Shown piece after piece: positions 1-6,522 of a stretch of DNA of 10,796 bases (position 1 is the stretch's first letter; each line of letters opens with the position of its first letter). Under the pieces are notes generated by a model. It was not told the DNA's origin. It was given only the letters and a program-made list of their open reading frames with translations, and made no database searches. Origin of the DNA: JAUXEH01 sp965602945 (GTDB lineage: Bacteria > Acidobacteriota > Aminicenantia > Aminicenantales > Aminicenantaceae); contig CBFDBC010000131.1 in the NCBI GenBank assembly GCA_965602945.1, positions 1 through 10,796 on the forward strand, read 5' to 3'. Position numbers and translations under genes: made by a program.

Positions 1-79
1 CGTGCCGCCAGAGGGTGAGGCACATGCAAACTATCGCTTGAGAAAAATCATGAAAGGAGGTTTTTCCCTTTAAAAAAGC

Positions 80-135
80 TGGCTCCTCGGGCAGGACTGG
101 AACCTGAAACCTTTTGAGTAACAGCAACCCTCTCT
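80..135 (-). pseudogene. tRNA-Asn 3'-half fragment (decayed)
   Basis: Read on the minus strand, this matches the 3' half of a bacterial tRNA-Asn: anticodon loop CTGTTAC with anticodon GTT, then a T-arm-like segment, a CCGAGGA acceptor arm, discriminator G and an encoded CCA at 80-82. The 5' half (acceptor strand and D-arm) is absent; the sequence beyond about 135 is AT-rich and unrelated. The T-loop reads TTCCAGT rather than TTCGAGT, the first T-stem pair is a mismatch, and the anticodon stem no longer pairs well, so this is not a functional tRNA. 3' fragments of tRNA genes are typical leftovers of integration at tRNA sites, but no matching intact tRNA-Asn lies in the window. A run of six T follows the CCA on the minus strand. 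Confidence 0.75.
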
Positions 136-257
136 TAAAAATATTGATATATGTTTATTTTCGCTATTTATTGACAGTTAGAGATTAATTCCCCTGGATT
201 CCCTCTTGTCTTAAATAAGGTTTATGCTATAAATCTTCACTGTGAAAGACTCTCTAA

Positions 258-728
258 TCACTCTATAGTAGTGGCCAAGAACGCTCCCGTTGAAGTATCG
301 TTCCAATGCAAATAGACCTTCTTCTCGTTTTTCAGCAAATCAAGGACAGAAGCAAACTGATTCCCGCGGAATCTAACGTAATAAAAAGGCGGTACACCAA
401 TAGCTACCTTGCTGTTCTGAAGGGTTGGAGCTTTATTTCCATTGGTGAACCAAAGCCTAGCGTGTGGATTGCCACCCCAAAATAAGGTAATAAAGGCTGA
501 TGTTTTTTCATAACCGGGAGTTTTGGCGGAAACCATATGCACATCATAAGACTGGACCCTGTGGTATATCCACCCCGAATCGCCATTTAATGTGACAACG
601 AATCCTTCTTGCTCTTCCAATTGCACACTGGAAATTACTTCCCCATTTTGGGCCCGTACATGAATTGTACGTCCCATAAAAGCAAGCACTAGTGCAATCC
701 CAAGTCCGACCAATAATCTTTTTTTCAT
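258..728 (-). CDS. small secreted protein of unknown function
   Basis: This encodes 156 residues that I do not recognise as any family. The N-terminus (MKKRLLVGLGIALVLAF..., residues 1 to about 27) is a clear Sec signal peptide: a basic start, a hydrophobic core and a plausible cleavage site near VRAQ-NG. The mature part of roughly 130 residues has many aromatic and beta-prone segments (about residues 80-95 and 112-122) and no cysteine, so it could be a small periplasmic or extracellular beta-rich domain. The ATG is supported by a strong ribosome binding site, AAAGGAGGG, about seven bases upstream on the minus strand. Base composition is clearly AT-richer than the genes from 1370 onward, and it stands alone between a decayed tRNA fragment and a long non-coding gap. 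This fits a horizontally acquired or poorly conserved gene. No clear promoter or T-tailed terminator was found. Confidence 0.7.
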   Translation of the reverse strand: MKKRLLVGLGIALVLAFMGRTIHVRAQNGEVISSVQLEEQEGFVVTLNGDSGWIYHRVQSYDVHMVSAKTPGYEKTSAFITLFWGGNPHARLWFTNGNKAPTLQNSKVAIGVPPFYYVRFRGNQFASVLDLLKNEKKVYLHWNDTSTGAFLATTIE

Positions 729-880
729 TTTAGTGCCCTCCTTTCTTGTTTTTAGATTAAGGGATAGAAGTCTACTTTTTTTGATTTAAACAGAAGTTCT
801 TCCCTCTTTGTAGGATTCATATCGCCCCCAAGCAGTGACTCTTTGACTTATAACACAAAGGAAAATCTGATTCAATAGAG

Positions 881-901
881 CGGGGAGCAGACCTCTCCCC
901 G
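881..901. repeat. perfect hairpin, 7-bp stem and 7-base loop
   Basis: CGGGGAG at 881-887 is followed by a 7-base loop and its exact complement CTCCCCG at 895-901. The stem is GC-rich inside AT-rich surroundings. Neither side carries a T-run, so it is not a standard intrinsic terminator. It lies between two minus-strand genes, tRNA-Thr and the secreted protein, and could end or process the tRNA transcript, or be chance. Confidence 0.45.
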
Positions 902-1101
902 TGTATCAGCTGTTTGTCAGAAAATGAATAAACCTGCCTGCCTTCTAATTGTAGTCAGACGCTCCCCCCAAATGTATTAATTGGCATTGTATATCTAGAA
1001 TGGTGTTTCTTTTCTCGAATACAGGATGGGTAATGAGAGGGACCAAATAATAACCGTTAGCGCTCTAGCATCATCGCCCGAAAATCACAGGCAGACTGAA
1101 T

Positions 1102-1123
1102 CCCGTGTCACACCCGTGTCACA
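1102..1123. repeat. perfect 11-bp tandem duplication
   Basis: CCCGTGTCACA occurs twice head to tail at 1102-1112 and 1113-1123 with no mismatch. The period is about one helical turn. It lies about 70 bp beyond the 3' end of tRNA-Thr, in the eroded gap. It could be an arm-type or regulatory protein-binding repeat or a replication-slippage duplication. Confidence 0.6.
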
Positions 1124-1195
1124 AAAATCGTTGAAACTCGCTTAATTTGGCTTACTGGTGCTTAAGGTAATTTGCTGGCATCCCTGGGAAAAGAA

Positions 1196-1268
<73 letters not shown>

Positions 1269-1271
1269 CCT

Positions 1272-1299
1272 TTGACATTGACTGAAAATCGATTACAAT
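1272..1299 (+). promoter_or_regulatory. sigma-70-type promoter for smc
   Basis: A perfect -35 box TTGACA (1272-1277) is followed by a 16-bp spacer and TACAAT (1294-1299), five of six matches to the -10 consensus. The predicted start near 1306 leaves a leader of about 64 bases before the smc ATG. It lies in the only non-coding space between the divergent tRNA-Thr gene and smc. Confidence 0.7.
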
Positions 1300-1369
1300 G
1301 TCCACTTTACAAGCACATCATTATTAGCTAAAAGAGACGGAATAGTCAAGCGGAGCCCAGGAAGAAGGC

Positions 1370-4300
1370 ATGATCATCAAAAAGCTCGAGCTGCACGGAT
1401 TTAAATCGTTTTCCGACCGGACGCGGCTCCTGTTCCACCCCGGGATCACGGCCATAATCGGCCCCAATGGAACGGGTAAGAGCAATATAGTTGACGCCCT
1501 GCTCTGGACCCTGCGCGGGCGGCGCCTGCGTGCTCAGCGCGGGGACCGCACGCCGGAGAACATCTTTAACGGCAACGCCAAACAGCCCCCAATGAGCATG
1601 GCGGATGTGGCCATCGTCCTGGGCGAAGAAAAGGAATCGGACAAGGAAGACTTGATCATCAATCACCGGCTGTTCCGTTCCGGTGAAAACGAATACCGAA
1701 TGAACGGCAAGGTGACCCGCCTGAAGGACATCCAGGAGGCCCTGCACCTGAACGCCATCGGTGACACGGACTATTTCGTGATAGAACAGGGCAGCGTTGG
1801 TCTGTTCGTGACCTCAAAGCCCATGGAGAAGCGGCTGCTGCTCGAAGAGGCCGCCGGCACGGCCTTTTACAAGGACAAAAAACGTCAGGCCCAGAACAAG
1901 CTCAACAGCAGCGAGCAGAATCTGCTCCGGCTCGAAGACATCATCCTCGAGGTGGAAAAAGCCACCAATTCATTGAAGCGCCAGGCCCAGTCCGCGATCC
2001 GCTACCGCAAGCTGCGCGAACACATCCGGGAGCTGACGCTTTCGGTCTACAGGCAGAGGATCGAAGGCCTGGAGACCGGCCAGAGGGAGGCCTCCACGGG
2101 CTACCATGAGAGGCTCGAGAGAGAGAACGGAGTCATCCTGAGGATCAAGGAGGAGGAAAAGAACCTGGCAGGGCAGCGCAAGCAGGCCTGGGAATTCGAG
2201 AAACAGCTCCAGGAGGGCAAGGACTCCCTCTACACACTCAAAGCTCAGCTTTCCCGCGCCGAAGCGGAAAAGGAGCGCGAGGAAAAGCGTGAGGATTACT
2301 TCGTGGAGAAAAAAGCTGCGGCCGAGGCGGGCCTGGCAGAGCTGGAAAAAGAACGGGCGGGCCTGGAAAAAGAGCACCGGGAGGTCCGGAGCAGCCGGGA
2401 ACAGATGAATAAACGTCTGCAGGAGAAGAAGAAAGCACTCGAGTCCGCAGAAAAGGACCAGGCGGGCGCCCTGCAGGAAATGAAAGATAGGGAGAAGCGC
2501 ATCGAAGAGTGCCGGGAAGAATACCTCCGGAGGCTCTCTTCCCAGACCGAAGTCAAAAACGAGGCAGCCCGCTACGAGAAAGAGCTGGAGCTCACCGCCA
2601 TCCAGGGAGAAAAGCTGAAAAATGAGCTGACAGCCCAGGAAAACGCCCGGTTGGAGAAGGCCTCCCGGTTGAAGGACAGGGAGTCCGTGTTGGTTGAGGT
2701 CAAAGCCCGGGCCGCCCAGACCGCGGAAACCCTGGAGAAGCGGGAGGGTAGGCGCGATTCAGTCAGGAAAGATCTGGAGCAGATGGAAGGCAGGCGAAGC
2801 AGGCTCCAGTCTGAGCTCGACAAGAAGGCGCACCATCTGCACGCCCTGGAGAGGCTCAAGGAACAGGAGGCGCGTGCCGCCGAAGTGCCTGCTCTGCCCG
2901 AAGCCCTGGGTCAGTTGGCGGACCTCATCGAATCCACGGAGGAACACACATCACTCATCGATGTCTTCTACAAAGACGAGGCCAGTGCCTCCCTGGTCAA
3001 GGCCGGAGACCTGCGCCGGATAATGCAAACCAAAGACGGTAAGCCGCTCAAGGGCCGATTCCTCCTGCTGCACCCCAAGGAACAGGCCCCGATTCCTTCC
3101 ACCCTGATCGATGACACCCGCGTGCTGGGAAGGCTGAAGGCGCACATCCGTGCCGACACGGAGATCGAAGGCCAGCTTTCGGCCCTGGGAGATGCCGCCA
3201 TCGTGGGAAGTGTCCAGGACGCCGTCGACCTCTGGGTCCAGCACCCCCGATCCAGCTTCATCACCATGGAGGGCGACCTGCTGCTGGCTTCGGGGCTGCT
3301 GAAACTGGGGGAAAAGAAGGACGGTCTCATCTCCCTCAACCGGGACATCAAAGGGCTCATAGAGGAGACCGCCCGGCTGCAGGTCCAGCTTTCGCCCCTG
3401 GCCTCAAAGATCGAGGAGACGTCCCGGGAGCTGGAAGCCCTGGTGCAGCAGATCCGGGATGAGGCCGCCGCCCTGGCCGCGCTCAAACAACAGGAAGGCG
3501 TGGAGCAGAAGGAAGTCACCTTCGCCCGCAGCGCGCTGGAGCAGACAAATGCCCATATCGAAGTCCTGGAAAACGAATCCCGGAAGATCACGGACGACAA
3601 ACAGGAGGTCACAAAGCACTGGAAATCCCTGACCACTCAGATTACCGGCTTAAAAACAGAGGAAGTGGAGCTGGATGAAAAGATCAGGGAAGAGGAGCAG
3701 GCCTTGACCGCCATGAGGGAAGCCGGCGAGCAGGCCCGCAGGACCTTTTTCCAGCTTCGGTCCGAGAATGAGCTCCTCCAGGAAAAGATGGAGAACGCAC
3801 GGGGCCTGCTCGAGCGCCTGGATCAGAGGCATGCGTTCATCGAGAATAAATCCGCCGAGCTGGCCCGGGAGATCGAAACGGCCCTAGAGGAAAAAAACTC
3901 GCTCCACGAACAGATCCACGAGCTTGCTACACAGGCCGGCCGTATGGAACACGAGACCAGAGATAAGGCGTCCTCCCTGGCCGAAGCAGAGTCGGGACTC
4001 AGCAGCCAACAAAAAGGATTGGAGGAAACCGAGGAGCGGATCCGGGGGTTCCGGGACGGTTATGAGACGGCCAAGGAAGACCGCGTCAAGTGGGAAGTGA
4101 GCAAGGCCGAACGGGAACGGGATCTGGTCAACCTGGAGGAGACCTGCTGGCAGGAGCTCAAGAAGACGCTCCAGGAGATCAAAGCCGAGGTCCCTCTGGA
4201 AGACATCGATATCTCCGAATCCGAGGCATCGCTTGAAGAGGCCAGGGACAAGCTCCAGAAGTTCAAGGCCGTCAACCTCATGGCGGAAGAAGAATATCTA

Positions 4301-4873
4301 AGCCAGAAGGAGCGCTACGACTTCCTGACCCAACAGAAATCAGATCTGGCGGAATCCATCGCATCCACCAAGGAAGCCATAAAAAAGATCGACCACGAAA
4401 GCAAGAACCAGTTCCTGCGTGCGCTGATCGCGGTCAACCAGAACTTCCAGGACGTGTTTTCTCAACTCTTTCAGGGAGGCACGGCCCAGGTAAAACTCGT
4501 GGACGAGGACGATCCCCTGGAAAGCGGCGTCGAGATCGTGGCCCAGCCTCCCGGCAAGCGTGTGCAGAACCTCAGCCTGCTCTCGGGGGGCGAGAAGACC
4601 CTGACCAGCTTGGCCTTTTTCTTTGCCCTGTTCCGGTACAGGCCCGCTCCCTTCTGCATCCTGGATGAGGTGGATGCCGCTCTGGACGAGACCAACCTTA
4701 CCCGCTTCCTCAACCTGATGCGGAACATAAAGGACCAGACCCAGTTCATCATCATCACGCACAACTACAAGACCATGGAGGTGGCCGACTATATATATGG
4801 GACCACCATGTCCGAACCCAACATCACCAGCATCTATTCCGTCAAGATCAAAGACAAGAGCCGCAACGCCTAA
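1370..4873 (+). CDS. smc: chromosome partition/condensin protein SMC
   Basis: This is the core ATPase of the bacterial SMC complex. It works as a dimer, normally with ScpA and ScpB, to organise and separate newly replicated chromosomes. At 1167 residues it has the normal family length and appears intact. The N-terminal head carries the Walker A motif GPNGTGKSN (31-39). Two long coiled-coil arms (about 170-505 and 665-1000) flank a hinge (about 510-655). The C-terminal head has the ABC signature LSGGEK (1071-1076), Walker B with D1099 and E1100 (ILDEVDA), and the H-loop histidine in IIITH. The usual sequence after Walker A (WVLGEQ-type) is replaced by LWTLRGRRLRAQRG, and the hinge glycine motif GX6GX3GG reads GX6GX3LG (635-647). 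The ATG follows an AGGAAG/AGAAGG ribosome binding site. scpA and scpB are not in the window. The stop codon overlaps the convergent radical SAM gene. Confidence 0.96.
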   Translation: MIIKKLELHGFKSFSDRTRLLFHPGITAIIGPNGTGKSNIVDALLWTLRGRRLRAQRGDRTPENIFNGNAKQPPMSMADVAIVLGEEKESDKEDLIINHRLFRSGENEYRMNGKVTRLKDIQEALHLNAIGDTDYFVIEQGSVGLFVTSKPMEKRLLLEEAAGTAFYKDKKRQAQNKLNSSEQNLLRLEDIILEVEKATNSLKRQAQSAIRYRKLREHIRELTLSVYRQRIEGLETGQREASTGYHERLERENGVILRIKEEEKNLAGQRKQAWEFEKQLQEGKDSLYTLKAQLSRAEAEKEREEKREDYFVEKKAAAEAGLAELEKERAGLEKEHREVRSSREQMNKRLQEKKKALESAEKDQAGALQEMKDREKRIEECREEYLRRLSSQTEVKNEAARYEKELELTAIQGEKLKNELTAQENARLEKASRLKDRESVLVEVKARAAQTAETLEKREGRRDSVRKDLEQMEGRRSRLQSELDKKAHHLHALERLKEQEARAAEVPALPEALGQLADLIESTEEHTSLIDVFYKDEASASLVKAGDLRRIMQTKDGKPLKGRFLLLHPKEQAPIPSTLIDDTRVLGRLKAHIRADTEIEGQLSALGDAAIVGSVQDAVDLWVQHPRSSFITMEGDLLLASGLLKLGEKKDGLISLNRDIKGLIEETARLQVQLSPLASKIEETSRELEALVQQIRDEAAALAALKQQEGVEQKEVTFARSALEQTNAHIEVLENESRKITDDKQEVTKHWKSLTTQITGLKTEEVELDEKIREEEQALTAMREAGEQARRTFFQLRSENELLQEKMENARGLLERLDQRHAFIENKSAELAREIETALEEKNSLHEQIHELATQAGRMEHETRDKASSLAEAESGLSSQQKGLEETEERIRGFRDGYETAKEDRVKWEVSKAERERDLVNLEETCWQELKKTLQEIKAEVPLEDIDISESEASLEEARDKLQKFKAVNLMAEEEYLSQKERYDFLTQQKSDLAESIASTKEAIKKIDHESKNQFLRALIAVNQNFQDVFSQLFQGGTAQVKLVDEDDPLESGVEIVAQPPGKRVQNLSLLSGGEKTLTSLAFFFALFRYRPAPFCILDEVDAALDETNLTRFLNLMRNIKDQTQFIIITHNYKTMEVADYIYGTTMSEPNITSIYSVKIKDKSRNA

Positions 4874-6390
4874 AGTTTCCCGATGGTGTCGCTGTCCTGG
4901 GACACGCTTTTCCCGTGGAACCGCCGGAGCCTGTATTTGAGCATGGTCAGGAAAAAGACGCCGTAGATCCCCAGGCCCCGGACAGAGGTCAGGGTCTTGA
5001 GTGCCGCCCACAGCTTGGAGCGGGACAGGTAGCGCTTGTGGCTGGCCGACCAGCGCATGACCAGGTCCGCGATCTGGAACCAGGTCAGGCGGTCCTTGAA
5101 CAGGGGGACATAACCCTGAGCTGCGGGCAGCAGTGGCACCCTCTTCAGGTCTCGCTTTCGTGACCAGGAGAAATCGGCGGGGATGATCTTTTCCTGCTTG
5201 GCGATGGCCTCCAGCGGGGTCCCCGGATAGACATGCAGGATAGCGGTGGCGAAATCGGTCCGGGGGTTGGCCTCACGCAGGCGTTCCATGACGGCGATCG
5301 TCTCCTGGGCCTCATCCCAGGTTTCGGTGTGATGGGAAAAGATCAGGAAAGCATCGGGGACGAATCCCAGTTCCTTGCCCCATCGGGCGAACCGGTAGGC
5401 GGCCTCGATGTCGAATTTCTTCCCCACCACCTCTCTGCGGATGCGCTCACTTCCGGCCTCAACACCGAAATGGGCCCAGACCAGTCCGGCCCGGACCATT
5501 TTCTCTAGCAGGGGCTTGTCCACCAGGTCGATGCGGAACTCGTTGCAGAATTTGATGTCGAGCCTCCGCTCGATGATGAGGTCCATGATGCGGTGCAGCC
5601 TCTCCAGGTTGTAGTTGAGGGTGTCATCGTAGAACCATATGTACTCGGCGCCGTATTCCTGCACCAGGTGTTCGATCTCTCCCACGACCCGTTCGGGTGA
5701 GTGACCCCGCATCCTGCGGCCCCAGTTGGAGGGCGTGGCGCAGAAATAGCAGTTGAAGGGGCATCCCCTCGAGGTCATGAGGTTCTGGGCCTTGAGGGCC
5801 CGTCCGTCCGGGACCTTGACATAGAAGTTGTACCTGTCCATGGGAACCCGGTGCCGGGCGGGGTAAGGGAGGCTGTCCAGGTCCTCGATCCGGTCCCTTC
5901 CGCCCGTGAACGACACCTGTCCATCGGCATCCCTTAAATGAAGCCCCCGCACTTTGGACAGACCGGCGCCTGCCGCCACGGCCTGCGCCAGCTCCCTGAG
6001 TGTGATCTCGCCCTCCCCCACCACGGCCGCATCCAGCGCGCCGATGTGCCGCATGGTATCGCCGGCCGCCATGGAGATGTGGGGTCCGCCGAGCACTGTG
6101 ACCACTCCAGGATCGATGCGTTTGGCCAGCTCCACGAGCCGGAAGGAGTCGAAGCGGTTCTCCGTGGTCGTGGTGGCACCCAGGATGTGGGGACCGAATT
6201 CCCGGATGCGTTTCTCCACATCCGGCCACTGGAGGCCGAGCACATCGGCCGGGACCACGTCCACTTCGAAACCGGTATCCTCCAGGACCGCGGTCAGGAA
6301 AAGGATGCCCAGGGGGGGCATGGATGTCCCCTCAGACCACCGCTGCGCCACATATCCCTGGGGAGGCACGAAGAGCTGGATTTTTGTCAT
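4870..6390 (-). CDS. B12-binding-domain radical SAM protein
   Basis: This 506-residue protein has two recognisable parts. Residues 1 to about 145 form a Rossmann-like cobalamin-binding domain (PPLGILFLTAVLE near the start, GGPHIS at 101-106, VGEGE at 124-128). Residues about 200-400 form a radical SAM barrel with cysteines C210, C214 and C217 in the CX3CX2C pattern for a [4Fe-4S] cluster and S-adenosylmethionine cleavage; EAGSER (311-316) is another typical family segment. The C-terminal 90 residues are helical and basic, with a hydrophobic stretch (GIYGVFFLTMLKY) that may touch the membrane. No DXHXXG motif is present, as in many members of this class. Such enzymes perform radical methylations, cyclisations or rearrangements; the substrate cannot be assigned. 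The ATG has only a weak Shine-Dalgarno. The gene converges on smc with a 4-base stop overlap and is divergent from the symporter operon. Confidence 0.9.
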   Translation of the reverse strand: MTKIQLFVPPQGYVAQRWSEGTSMPPLGILFLTAVLEDTGFEVDVVPADVLGLQWPDVEKRIREFGPHILGATTTTENRFDSFRLVELAKRIDPGVVTVLGGPHISMAAGDTMRHIGALDAAVVGEGEITLRELAQAVAAGAGLSKVRGLHLRDADGQVSFTGGRDRIEDLDSLPYPARHRVPMDRYNFYVKVPDGRALKAQNLMTSRGCPFNCYFCATPSNWGRRMRGHSPERVVGEIEHLVQEYGAEYIWFYDDTLNYNLERLHRIMDLIIERRLDIKFCNEFRIDLVDKPLLEKMVRAGLVWAHFGVEAGSERIRREVVGKKFDIEAAYRFARWGKELGFVPDAFLIFSHHTETWDEAQETIAVMERLREANPRTDFATAILHVYPGTPLEAIAKQEKIIPADFSWSRKRDLKRVPLLPAAQGYVPLFKDRLTWFQIADLVMRWSASHKRYLSRSKLWAALKTLTSVRGLGIYGVFFLTMLKYRLRRFHGKSVSQDSDTIGKL

Positions 6391-6412
6391 AATACGCTTG
6401 GGTCCGGCGCCT

Positions 6413-6441
6413 ATTGTAACAGAGGAGATTGACCCCGTAAA
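6413..6441 (-). promoter_or_regulatory. extended -10 promoter for the radical SAM gene
   Basis: On the minus strand the sequence TGTTACAAT (6413-6421) is an extended -10 element: the TG dinucleotide, then TACAAT with five of six matches. Seventeen bases further upstream is TTTACG (6436-6441), four of six matches to -35. Transcription would begin near 6405, giving a leader of about 15 bases before the ATG. Confidence 0.5.
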
Positions 6442-6455
6442 CTCCCGTCACAATC

Positions 6456-6484
6456 TTGACTTGAACCGGCAGATATTGGATGAT
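6456..6484 (+). promoter_or_regulatory. possible promoter for the symporter-deacetylase operon
   Basis: TTGACT (6456-6461, five of six) is followed after 17 bases by GATGAT (6479-6484, four of six). It sits in the intergenic space of 132 bases shared with the divergent radical SAM gene, about 40 bases before the symporter start. The -10 box is poor, so an activator or another promoter is possible. Confidence 0.35.
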
Positions 6485-6509
6485 TGCATCGGCAGCTAAA
6501 AGAACAGGG

Positions 6510-6517
6510 AAAGGAGA
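6510..6517 (+). promoter_or_regulatory. ribosome binding site that sets the symporter start
   Basis: AAAGGAGA lies with its GGAG core six bases before a GTG at 6523. An in-frame TTG at 6484 would add 13 polar residues (starting HRQLKEQ) ahead of the first membrane segment and has no comparable ribosome binding site, so the GTG is preferred. Confidence 0.8.
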
Positions 6518-6522
6518 CGCCC

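Larger units (their letters stand above)
729..1195. other. 467-bp AT-rich gap without a convincing gene
   Basis: No reading frame here has both a start with a ribosome binding site and a family I recognise. It contains a perfect 7-bp inverted repeat at 881-901 and a perfect 11-bp tandem duplication at 1102-1123. One plus-strand frame stays open from 999 to a TAA at 1141-1143 (48 codons, ending ...KSLKLA). It has no good start and could be the eroded 3' end of a larger gene. The gap lies directly downstream of the 3' end of tRNA-Thr, where integrated elements commonly sit, so eroded mobile DNA is a reasonable but unproven reading. Confidence 0.6.

Noticed and set aside
50..73. A seven-codon peptide (MKGGFSL) with AAAGGAGGT inside it
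   Set aside because: It is too short to support. The Shine-Dalgarno-like sequence lies after the ATG, and no suitable start follows it.
171..199. TTGACA on the plus strand as a promoter
   Set aside because: No acceptable -10 box follows at 16-18 bases, and no plus-strand gene lies downstream.
881..901. Hairpin as a standard intrinsic terminator
   Set aside because: The stem is good, but neither strand has a U-tract directly after it, so it is recorded only as an inverted repeat.
2968..3636. A 222-codon minus-strand frame inside smc
   Set aside because: Its Ser/Arg-rich translation has no domain and lies entirely within the coiled-coil and hinge coding region of smc, so it is a composition artefact.
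4340..5011. A 223-codon minus-strand frame across the end of smc
   Set aside because: It covers the strongly conserved SMC C-terminal head on the other strand, has no recognisable domain and no ribosome binding site.
6178..6193. GPHILG (residues 66-71) of the radical SAM protein as a base-off cobalamin DXHXXG motif
   Set aside because: The essential aspartate is glycine here, and the position matches the common strand-turn segment (PDVVGIS-like) rather than the cobalt-ligand loop.
5938..6499. Plus-strand frames of 164 and 181 codons opposite the start of the radical SAM gene
   Set aside because: They are complementary shadows of the cobalamin-binding domain and show no family features.
6484..6522. 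TTG start for the symporter at 6484
   Set aside because: It has no ribosome binding site and adds a polar N-terminus; the GTG at 6523 has an ideal AAAGGAGA and begins right at the first membrane helix.
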